This document shows positions 1-5,930 of a stretch of DNA of 7,053 nt, one piece after another; within the stretch, counting starts at the first letter, position 1; every line of letters begins with the position of its first letter. Source of the stretch: Chloroflexota bacterium (GTDB lineage Bacteria > Chloroflexota > Anaerolineae > DTPP01). The DNA lies in contig JAAYZY010000078.1 of NCBI GenBank assembly GCA_012514615.1, positions 1 to 7,053 of the forward strand, in the 5' to 3' direction. A model generated the notes under the pieces. That model was not told the origin of the DNA. It did no database searches and was given only the letters and a program-made list of their open reading frames with translations. A program made the position numbers and the translations under genes.

Positions 1-771
1 GAAGTTGACGCCGTCGAAGTACGAAAGGGTGCGGAAGACCGCATCCACCTTGTCTCGGTGGGCCTGGCAGAAGGCGGCCACCTCGCGGTAGGGGGTAGAG
101 TCGGTGATCTCGGTGGCCCGGCGGAAGTGGCAAAGGAACGGCACATCCGGCAGCGCCGCCGCCACCCCAGGGGCCAAGGCCGCAGCGGCCAGGGCCATAC
201 CCCCGCCCTGGCTGCGGCCGGCCACGGCGATGCGCGCCCGGTCCACAGCCGGGTGGGCCTGGGCGACCTCCACGGCGCGCACCGCGTCGGTGAACAGGCG
301 GCGGAAGTAGCAGGTTTGCGGCTGCCACACGCCCCGGGTCATGAAGCCGGGGTAGTGCGGGTTGGAGCCGTCCGGCTCCAGGTCCGGCGTGTCGCCGGTG
401 AGAGTGGCGCTGCCCTGCCCGCGGGTGTCCATCACCAGGTTGGCGAAGCCGGCGGCGCTCCAGGTCAGCCAGTCCAACGGGAAGCCGCGGCCGTTGCCGT
501 AGCCGATGTACTCCACCACGCAGGGCAGCGGCCCGGACCGCCCGGCCGGCAGCAGCAGCCAGCCCTTGATCGGCTGGCCGGCGTAGCCGCGGAAGGTCAC
601 GTCGAACGTCTCCACCGTCTGCAGGCCGAAGTCCACCGGCTCGAAGACAGCCTCCAGGGGGAAGCGGCGAGCCTCAGCCAGCGTGGTCTGCCAGAAGGCG
701 TCGAAATCCGGCTCCTCATCCCGCTGCGGCAGGTAGCTCCACAACTGATCCAACGGTTTGTCGAACAGCAT
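1..771 (-). CDS. Acetylxylan esterase / cephalosporin-C deacetylase (CE7 family), 3' end missing
   Basis: The first 257 codons of an esterase whose C-terminus lies beyond base 1. Seen: an N-terminus of the type [13 protein letters not shown], an RGQ motif at residues 117-119, and the nucleophile elbow GRSQGG with Ser187. RGQ, GxSQGG and a late HE motif define carbohydrate esterase family 7, whose members are about 320 residues; the catalytic Asp and His would lie in the missing 60-70 residues. CE7 enzymes are usually cytoplasmic oligomers that remove acetyl groups from xylo-oligosaccharides and also deacetylate cephalosporin C. No signal peptide is visible, which fits an intracellular role on imported acetylated sugars. 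The start is set by AAGGAG seven bases upstream. It lies 21 nt after the methyltransferase remnant, so it is probably the last or next-to-last gene of the same transcript. Family assignment is firm; the actual substrate is not known. Confidence 0.93.
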   Translation of the reverse strand, partial: MLFDKPLDQLWSYLPQRDEEPDFDAFWQTTLAEARRFPLEAVFEPVDFGLQTVETFDVTFRGYAGQPIKGWLLLPAGRSGPLPCVVEYIGYGNGRGFPLDWLTWSAAGFANLVMDTRGQGSATLTGDTPDLEPDGSNPHYPGFMTRGVWQPQTCYFRRLFTDAVRAVEVAQAHPAVDRARIAVAGRSQGGGMALAAAALAPGVAAALPDVPFLCHFRRATEITDSTPYREVAAFCQAHRDKVDAVFRTLSYFDGVNF

Positions 772-778
772 CGCTGCG

Positions 779-784
779 CTCCTT
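779..784 (-). promoter_or_regulatory. Ribosome binding site of the CE7 esterase
   Basis: AAGGAG on the minus strand, 7 nt before the ATG at 771. It fixes the start of the esterase, which has no in-window stop codon and is easily missed. Confidence 0.8.
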
Positions 785-792
785 GAATGCGG

Positions 793-1209
793 TTACCTGC
801 GTCCATGCAGGATGCCGCTGGTACCCAGCATGAACGGCAACTTGAGGGCTTTGGGGATGCACGGCTGGTAGCTGGTATCGACGAACTCCACGCGTTCGAC
901 GCCCCAGCCCCAGACAGCTACCAGCAAGTCGTCCACCTCGCCGTACACCGTCTTCCAGAGGAAGAGGTCTTGGAAGGCGAAACCGCCGCCCTTCTTGATC
1001 ACCCTCAACGTTTCCCGTACCGGCTCCCGTTTGTCCCTGGCGTCGCTGGTTGCATGGAACGCCAGGTTGCTCATCGCAGCGTCGAACTGCCCGTCAGCGA
1101 AAGGCAGCGTCGCGGTCAGCGCGCCGTTCCCACAGCCGATATCGACGGCTTCCCCCTGGTCGTCCCAGGGCAGCCGCTCCAGCAGCAGGCCCCGTACCTT
1201 GGCCTGCAT
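793..1209 (-). CDS. Surviving open frame of the methyltransferase remnant (138 aa)
   Basis: The longest intact frame of the broken gene, beginning at an internal Met (MQAKVRGLLLERL) that normally lies inside the protein. It keeps the SAM glycine-rich motif VDIGCGNG (residues 22-29) and the C-terminal half of the fold, but lacks the region between motif I and FDAAMSN (43-48). No convincing ribosome binding site precedes 1209. A gene caller would probably report this as a small methyltransferase. I expect it to be inactive if made, because the strand that carries the acidic residue for the SAM ribose is missing. Confidence 0.4.
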   Translation of the reverse strand: MQAKVRGLLLERLPWDDQGEAVDIGCGNGALTATLPFADGQFDAAMSNLAFHATSDARDKREPVRETLRVIKKGGGFAFQDLFLWKTVYGEVDDLLVAVWGWGVERVEFVDTSYQPCIPKALKLPFMLGTSGILHGRR

Positions 1210-1409
1210 GTCGCCGCCGGTCGGCGAGAAGGCCCACCGGGCCTAGGCAAAGTAGCCGCAGAGCAGCAGGAAGACCGCGGCCAGAACAGCGAACAGAGGG
1301 TGGACCAGCGATAGCCCAGCCGAGGCCAGGCCCAGCAGCGCGGGATGCCGACGAAGCGTGTGGAGACCCAACTCCCATACTCAGGCTGCGCGGCGTCTCT
1401 CTTGTCCAT
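793..1409 (-). pseudogene. Decayed class I SAM-dependent methyltransferase with N-terminal membrane helices
   Basis: Read across frames, this is one methyltransferase gene with three lesions. It starts at ATG 1409 (MDKRDAAQPEYGSW...) behind GGGGTG. After codon 22-23 (about 1342) a single base appears to be missing. The homologous reading then continues in another frame as a hydrophobic stretch (ALLGLASAGLSLVH, then LFAVLAAVFLLL) typical of the membrane hairpin of this family. That frame hits TAG at 1243-1245, inside YFA*ARWAFSPTGGD, where I recall Tyr in relatives. The catalytic part follows: motif I VDIGCGNG, then directly PFADGQFDAAMSN, and a good C-terminus (LRVIKKGG, FQDLF, YGEVDDLL). Only about 16 residues separate motif I from the FDAA strand, where class I enzymes have about 60. 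The second SAM-binding strand is therefore gone, by an apparent in-frame deletion near 1104. Three defects make sequencing error an unlikely full explanation. The family comparison is from memory. Confidence 0.8.
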
Positions 1410-1425
1410 CGTTACACCCCGCCTG

Positions 1426-3306
1426 CTAGTGCACCGCCAGCGGCAGGTAGGCTCGCACCGGCGGTTGGGGGCGGTTGGGGTCCAGCCAGTGCAGGATCAC
1501 CCCGTGCTCACCCACCGCCCAAGCCTCGTAGCGGGAAGCCATCTCCACCGCCCACAGGTCGCTGCCGGTGGGGCTGCAATGGCCCGTCCAAGCGCCGCTG
1601 GCCAGCCGATAGATGGCCCCGCCGTGGCCCACCGTCCAGCCTATGGTCCCGCCCTCCCCCGGCCAGACAGCCACGCCCTTCAAGGTGGTGTAGCTGACTG
1701 GCGTGCTGGCCGCCTTGGTCCAGGCGCTGCCGTTCCAGCGCAGGAAGACGCCGGGATGCCCCACGGCCCAGCCCTCCGTGGCAGAGGCCATGCTCACATC
1801 GGTCAGCCAGTCGGTCACCGGCGAGGCCACTTTGGCCCAACTGCCGCCGTTGTAGCGGGCGATGGCGCCGCCGCTGCCCACGGCCCAGAGGTTGTTGGCG
1901 TTCAGGGCGTCCAGGGCATAGAGCGTCTGCGTCACGGGGGAAGAGACCTGCGTCCAGGCGGCGCCATCCCAATGCAGGATGTTGCCGTTCCACCCGGCGG
2001 CCCAACCGTTGGTACGAGAGAGCATGGCCAAGCCCAGGGCCGAGACCGCCTGCGCCCCTTCGCTCCAGGCTGTGCCGTTCCAGCGGTAGAAGCGCCCGCC
2101 CAGGCCGGCCGCCCAGCCGTAGTTCTCCGAGACCATGGACACGGCGTAGTGGGATGAGGAGCCGCCCTGCACCGGCTGCCAGGCCCCGTCGGTCCAGTGA
2201 TACATGGCGCGGCCGTAGCCCGAGGCCCAAGCGTCGCCGCCGGCGCTGCCGGGGGTGATGGCCACATCCTCCAGGCGGAGGGTGTCTGGCGCGGCCACCT
2301 TGCTCCAAGCTGTGCCGTTCCAGCGCAGGATCGCCCCGCCCTGCCCCACGGCCCAGGCGCTGTTGGCCGAAGCCACAGCCACCCCGTAGAGATCACTGCT
2401 GACCGGCGAAGGGACCGTCGCCCAGGCGCTGCCGTTCCAACGCAGGATCGTCCCAGCCGCGCCCACAGCCCAGCCCTGGTTGGCCGAGAGCATGTCCACG
2501 CCCCGCAGGTCTTCGGTGGTGGGGCTGCTGCCCCAGGCCGCCCAGGCCGCGCCATCCCAGCGCAAGATGGCGCCGCCCTTGCCCACCGCCCAGCCGTCGC
2601 CGGTGCTCAGCATGTCCACGCCCAACAGCTCTGGTTCCGGCACGGCGATCTCCGTCCAGGCCGTCCCGTTCCAGCGGTAGGCCTGCCCCATCATCCGCAA
2701 GGGGCTGCCGCCCAGAGCCGCGCCTACCGCCCAACCGTCGTTGGCGCTGACCATGGAGATGCCATAGATGGTGCCGCCGAAGAATGGGACAACGCCGCCA
2801 AACCGGCTCTCCCAGGCGCTGCCGTTCCAGCGCAGGAAGAACCCCACGCCGCCGTAGTCGCCGGCGGCCCAGGCGCTGTTGCCGCCGCTGCCTGGCACCA
2901 GCGATACGGTGCGCAGCCAGTTGGTGGTCTTGGTGCTGAGGGCGGACCAGGTCGTACCGTTCCACTTGGCGGAGGCCCCGCCGTGGCCCACCACGAACCC
3001 CAGGCTGGGGCTGGCCAGGGCCAGGCCCCGCAGAGTCTCGCTAGTGGGGCTGGCGGCCCGACGCCAGGCGTGGCCATCCCAGTGCAACAGCGTGCCGCCG
3101 ACGCCGGCGGCCCACACCTGGTTGCCGCCGGAGCCAGGAACCACCGCCACGCTATACAGGGTGTTGCGGCAGGGGTCCGGCAGGCCCGGCCCCCAGCACT
3201 CCCACACGCAGCCATCGGCCCGAGCCGGCGGGCCGCCCAGCGCCAGAACCATCACCAACAAGAGACTGGACAGAACGACAAGACCCCTTCGCGTCGCTGC
3301 GCCCAT
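1426..3306 (-). CDS. Secreted protein of about 14 beta-propeller-type repeats (BNR/YCF48-like), function unknown
   Basis: A 626-residue exported protein. Residues 1-30 are a signal peptide: a TRR-containing n-region, a hydrophobic core (LVVLSSLLLVMVLAL), and a likely signal peptidase site after ARA. The TRRGLVV start weakly resembles a Tat signal. A Cys-rich linker follows (C33, C37, C46). Residues 47 to about 607 are some 14 repeats of 36-49 residues with consensus L-x-G-V-x-M-x-S-x-x-x-G-W-A-V-G-x-x-G-x-I-L-R-W-N-G-x-x-W. This pattern suggests four-stranded blades like those of BNR/YCF48/sialidase-type propellers. The chain ends RAYLPLAVH. I see no catalytic motif; a binding or surface role is plausible. 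The start at 3306 is chosen because a strong AGGAGG lies 5 nt before it, whereas a longer frame from 3351 would read through that site. It lies 70 nt after the aldolase gene and 16 nt before the methyltransferase remnant. Confidence 0.88.
   Translation of the reverse strand: MGAATRRGLVVLSSLLLVMVLALGGPPARADGCVWECWGPGLPDPCRNTLYSVAVVPGSGGNQVWAAGVGGTLLHWDGHAWRRAASPTSETLRGLALASPSLGFVVGHGGASAKWNGTTWSALSTKTTNWLRTVSLVPGSGGNSAWAAGDYGGVGFFLRWNGSAWESRFGGVVPFFGGTIYGISMVSANDGWAVGAALGGSPLRMMGQAYRWNGTAWTEIAVPEPELLGVDMLSTGDGWAVGKGGAILRWDGAAWAAWGSSPTTEDLRGVDMLSANQGWAVGAAGTILRWNGSAWATVPSPVSSDLYGVAVASANSAWAVGQGGAILRWNGTAWSKVAAPDTLRLEDVAITPGSAGGDAWASGYGRAMYHWTDGAWQPVQGGSSSHYAVSMVSENYGWAAGLGGRFYRWNGTAWSEGAQAVSALGLAMLSRTNGWAAGWNGNILHWDGAAWTQVSSPVTQTLYALDALNANNLWAVGSGGAIARYNGGSWAKVASPVTDWLTDVSMASATEGWAVGHPGVFLRWNGSAWTKAASTPVSYTTLKGVAVWPGEGGTIGWTVGHGGAIYRLASGAWTGHCSPTGSDLWAVEMASRYEAWAVGEHGVILHWLDPNRPQPPVRAYLPLAVH
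1486..3168 (-). repeat. Coding tandem repeats, about 14 units of roughly 110-150 nt
   Basis: Each unit encodes one GWAVG...ILRWNG...W blade. Conservation is visible at DNA level: the block gcgctgccgttccagcgcag (plus strand) occurs at about 1724 and 2816, and with one change at about 2426. Shorter versions occur near 2071, 2314 and 2663. Units 1, 3, 8 and 13 carry a longer loop with PGSGG, PGSAGG or PGEGG before the WA(A/S/V)G core. Unit boundaries were drawn by eye. Confidence 0.85.
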
Positions 3307-3310
3307 GGCA

Positions 3311-3317
3311 ACCTCCT
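3311..3317 (-). promoter_or_regulatory. Strong ribosome binding site of the repeat protein
   Basis: AGGAGGT on the minus strand within GGGAGGAGGT, with GGAGG 5 nt before the ATG at 3306. It decides the start and removes a 15-residue N-terminal extension, leaving a normal signal peptide. Confidence 0.85.
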
Positions 3318-3376
3318 CCCTATGGTGTTGTGGTCCGTTCGGCGCCGCCAAAGCCCGCCGGGGTCGCCCAGGCGGC

Positions 3377-4396
3377 TCAGGCTCGCCAGATGATGTGCAC
3401 GCGGTTGCCCGCCGGGTCGTTCTCCTTCAGGTAGGCCAAGCGGAAGCCGGGGTTGAGGATCGGCGCGTCGGTGGCGATGCCCCGCTCCCGCAGCACCTCC
3501 AAGGCCGCTTCGAAGTTGGACACGCCGATGGCCACATGGGTGTGGAACGGCGCGGCCGCCGGCATCACCTCGATGCGCCCAGAAGAGGTCTCGCCGGTCA
3601 GCAGGTGGGTGTTGCCGATCTCTGCCGTGAAGCCGAAGCGCTGGCGGTACCAGTCGGTAATGGCCTGCATCTCCGCGCCTGGCTGGGCGTAAAGCCCCAC
3701 GTGCTCCAGGCCCACGAAGACGCTCTGCCCCCGGGCCTCCCGCACCCACAGCAGGATGCGGCGCACTCGGTCGGCCAGGGCGTCCCAGTCGCCGCCCTCG
3801 ATGACCTGCCGGTTGATGAGCCGCGACCCGATCCCCAGGCTCACTGCGCCGGCGGTGATCCAGGCCTTCACGTCGTCTTCGGTCACGTCCACCACGGCGG
3901 TGGGCAAGATCTTGGTGCGGGGGCAGGGGCCCAGGGTGGCCTTGATGAACTCCGGCCCGCCTAGGGAACTGTTGGGGAAGACCTTGACGATCTCCACGCC
4001 CAGTTCCTCGGCCTCGCCGATCTCGGTGACGCTGCCACAGCCGGGGAGGTAGGGGATGCGCCGGCGGTTGCACAGGCGGGCCACCTCTGGCACCAGGTTG
4101 GGTGCCACTACAAAATCGGCCCCGTAGGCGATGTACAGCGCCGCCGTGGGCGCATCCACCACCGAGCCCACGCCGAAAGCAACCCCCGGGTAGGTCTTGG
4201 CTACGTACTGGGAGAGCTCCAAGAAGACCAAGGGGGCGAAGTCGCCGCGGTTGGTGAACTCCACGACGCGGGAGCCCCCAGCAACGCAGGCGTCCACCAC
4301 CTTCTTGGCCGCGTCCACATCGGGCCAGTAGAAGATCGGCACCAGGCCGGTGTCGATGAGGGTCTGCAGGGTAGTCAAGCGATCGAAACGGGACAT
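3377..4396 (-). CDS. KDPG/KHG-type class I aldolase fused to a VOC (glyoxalase-fold) domain
   Basis: A 339-residue fusion. Residues 1 to about 220 match the Eda family: 2-dehydro-3-deoxy-phosphogluconate / 4-hydroxy-2-oxoglutarate aldolase, which splits a 2-keto-3-deoxy acid into pyruvate and an aldehyde through a Schiff base. Visible are VVEFTNRGDFA with Glu46 and Arg50, GVGSVVD (75-81), PGCGSVTEIG, the Schiff-base Lys138 in IVKVFPN, and IGSRL near 189-193. The FTNRGDFA form belongs to a recognisable subgroup. The usual PTGG phosphate-site turn reads PTAVV here (165-169). Residues 227-339 form a second domain of the vicinal oxygen chelate superfamily: GLEHVGLYA (His232), GRIEVM (Glu276), HTHVAIGV, and DPAGNRVHIIW with His334 where many members have Glu. 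Eda alone is about 210 residues, so the tail is a full extra domain. Likely cytoplasmic. The start is supported by AAGGAG 8 nt upstream. The aldolase call is firm; substrate and VOC role are unknown. Confidence 0.92.
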   Translation of the reverse strand: MSRFDRLTTLQTLIDTGLVPIFYWPDVDAAKKVVDACVAGGSRVVEFTNRGDFAPLVFLELSQYVAKTYPGVAFGVGSVVDAPTAALYIAYGADFVVAPNLVPEVARLCNRRRIPYLPGCGSVTEIGEAEELGVEIVKVFPNSSLGGPEFIKATLGPCPRTKILPTAVVDVTEDDVKAWITAGAVSLGIGSRLINRQVIEGGDWDALADRVRRILLWVREARGQSVFVGLEHVGLYAQPGAEMQAITDWYRQRFGFTAEIGNTHLLTGETSSGRIEVMPAAAPFHTHVAIGVSNFEAALEVLRERGIATDAPILNPGFRLAYLKENDPAGNRVHIIWRA

Positions 4397-4404
4397 GTTC
4401 AGCG

Positions 4405-4410
4405 CTCCTT
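4405..4410 (-). promoter_or_regulatory. Ribosome binding site of the aldolase-VOC gene
   Basis: AAGGAG on the minus strand, 8 nt before the ATG at 4396. The same AAGGAGCGC string precedes the CE7 esterase gene. Confidence 0.8.
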
Positions 4411-4420
4411 GTGGGTAATG

Positions 4421-4439
4421 GGGCGGCCCAGCGCCGCCC
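4421..4439 (-). other. Intergenic GC-rich hairpin between GH13 and aldolase genes
   Basis: GGGCGGC, a 5-nt loop, then GCCGCCC: a perfect 7-bp stem in the 55-nt gap between the GH13 stop and the aldolase start. No T-run follows on the minus strand (CATTACCC), so it is not a standard intrinsic terminator. It could stabilise the upstream mRNA, attenuate transcription, or be chance in GC-rich DNA. Confidence 0.5.
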
Positions 4440-4451
4440 GATGAGATCGGC

Positions 4452-5930
4452 TTATGGATGGGTGGGCCGCTCCGCCAGAAGCACCCGCGCGCTCATGGGG
4501 CGCAGGGCCAGGGCGCGGGCCCAGCCGTCGGCCACCGGCAACGGTTCGCGCCGGCGGCTGCCCCAGGGCCAGCGGTCGTGCAGGCGGCCTTCGTTCCACG
4601 ACGGGGGCAACGGCAAGTCCAGCTGCGCCGGCGCGGTGCCCAGGTTGAAGGCCGCCACCAGCAGCTCGTCGTCCAGGCGGCGAGCCAGGGCATAGACCGC
4701 CCCGTCGGCGTGTAAGGTGATGTAGTCGCCATGGCGCAGGGCGGCGTGGGAGCGACGCAGGGCCACGGCCCCCTGGAACCAGGTCAGCAGCTCCTCGTCC
4801 CAGGGGCCGCCCTCCCAAGGCATCCCCTTGCGGCAATCCGGGTCCGGCCCGCCAGTGAGGCCCACTTCATCGCCGTAGTAGATGCAGGGCGCGCCGGGGT
4901 AGCACATCTGGAAGAGCGTCGCCAGTTTCAGCCGCTCCCGCTGTTCGTTCACCATGGTCAGGAAGCGGGGGGTATCGTGGCTGCTCAGCAGGTTGAGCTG
5001 AGCCAGGGTCGCCGCCCAGGGGTAGATCCCCAGCAGGTGTTCCACGTGGCGGGCGAAGGTGGGCGCATCCAGGGTCTGCAGGGCATAGCCGCCGGGGCGA
5101 TGCTGCCGCTGCAGGTCCACCCCGCCGAAGAACCCCAGTGCGGCGCGGGTGAAGACGTAGTTCATCACTCCGTCGAAACGGTCGCCGCGCAGCCAAGGCG
5201 CAGCCTCGCCCCAGATCTCCCCCACCAGGTAGGCTTCCGGGTTGGCCGCCTTCACCCGGCGGCGGAACTCCGGCCAGAACCGCTCGTGCTTGATCTCCTC
5301 CGGCACGTCCAGCCGCCAACCGTCCACACCGCGGCGCACCCAGTGCTCGCCCACCTCCCACAGGAACTCCCTCACTTCTGGGCGGTCGGTATTCAGCTTG
5401 GGCAAGGCCGGCAGGCCCCACCAGGCTTCGTAGTTGGGTTTGCCGCTGTAGGCGTTCAGGGGGAAGCCCTTGGCCACGAACCAGTCGGCATAGGGGGAGC
5501 GGGGGCCGTTTTCCAGCAGGTGGTGGAAAGGGAAGAACCCCCGGCTGGCGTGGTTGAAGACGCCGTCCAGCACCACCCGCATCCCCCGGTGGTGCGCCTC
5601 CCGCAGCAGCGCGGCGAAGGCGGCGTCGCCGCCCAAGAGCGGGTCGATCGCGTAGTAGTCGTGGGTGTGGTAGCGATGGTTGGCTGCAGACTGGAAGACC
5701 GGGTTGAAGTAGATGGCGGTAACGCCCAGGTCGCTCAGGTGGTCCAGGCGATGGAGCACGCCCCAGAGGTCGCCGCCCTTGAACCCTTCGCGGGTCGGCG
5801 GGGCGTCCCACGGCTCCAGGCGAGCCCACAGGGGCAGGCGGTCGCTGCGAGCGAAGCGGTCGGGGAAGATCTGGTAGAAGACGGCATCCGCCACCCAGGC
5901 CGGCGGCTGCGGCTGGAGCTGCTCCGTCAC
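4452..5930 (-). CDS. GH13 alpha-amylase-family hydrolase (neopullulanase/cyclomaltodextrinase type), cytoplasmic
   Basis: A 492-residue alpha-glucan hydrolase. The (beta/alpha)8 barrel starts almost at once (WVADAVFYQIFPDRF). All GH13 regions are visible: DGVFNH (122-127), GWRLDVP with nucleophile Asp208 and Arg206, VGEIW with acid/base Glu238, and SSHDTPR with His318 and Asp319. LPKLNTD (176-182) and GGPDPDCRKGMPW are typical of the neopullulanase/maltogenic amylase/MalZ group, which acts on maltodextrins, cyclodextrins and pullulan fragments. Those enzymes often carry an N-terminal CBM34 domain and reach about 580 residues; here it is absent. A C-terminal beta-domain follows (from about 400). 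There is no signal peptide, so it probably acts on imported oligosaccharides. The start is GTG at 5930, inside GTGA: it overlaps the upstream stop by 4 nt, with GGAGG 8 nt before it, implying translational coupling. Exact specificity is unresolved. Confidence 0.95.
   Translation of the reverse strand: MTEQLQPQPPAWVADAVFYQIFPDRFARSDRLPLWARLEPWDAPPTREGFKGGDLWGVLHRLDHLSDLGVTAIYFNPVFQSAANHRYHTHDYYAIDPLLGGDAAFAALLREAHHRGMRVVLDGVFNHASRGFFPFHHLLENGPRSPYADWFVAKGFPLNAYSGKPNYEAWWGLPALPKLNTDRPEVREFLWEVGEHWVRRGVDGWRLDVPEEIKHERFWPEFRRRVKAANPEAYLVGEIWGEAAPWLRGDRFDGVMNYVFTRAALGFFGGVDLQRQHRPGGYALQTLDAPTFARHVEHLLGIYPWAATLAQLNLLSSHDTPRFLTMVNEQRERLKLATLFQMCYPGAPCIYYGDEVGLTGGPDPDCRKGMPWEGGPWDEELLTWFQGAVALRRSHAALRHGDYITLHADGAVYALARRLDDELLVAAFNLGTAPAQLDLPLPPSWNEGRLHDRWPWGSRRREPLPVADGWARALALRPMSARVLLAERPTHP

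Noticed and set aside
58..786. 242-codon open frame on the plus strand
   Set aside because: Antisense shadow of the CE7 esterase; the minus strand carries RGQ and GRSQGG, the plus strand nothing recognisable.
1345..2157. 270-codon open frame on the plus strand
   Set aside because: Spans parts of two minus-strand genes and reads as an antisense image of the propeller repeats.
1486..3168. CRISPR array or insertion sequence as the explanation for the repeated DNA
   Set aside because: The repeats lie in one long frame with a blade-like protein consensus and lack constant spacer length or transposase features.
3307..3351. 15-codon N-terminal extension of the repeat protein
   Set aside because: It would run through the strong AGGAGG site and place charged residues before an otherwise normal signal peptide.
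3307..3376. Possible terminator in the gap after the aldolase gene
   Set aside because: The gap contains GC-rich pieces that could pair (GCCGCC with GGCGGC), but the pairing is loose and no T-run follows.
2197..3393. 398-codon open frame on the plus strand
   Set aside because: It is antisense to the repeat protein, has no recognisable domain, and its repeating pattern simply mirrors the repeats on the other strand. Long antisense frames are expected in GC-rich DNA.
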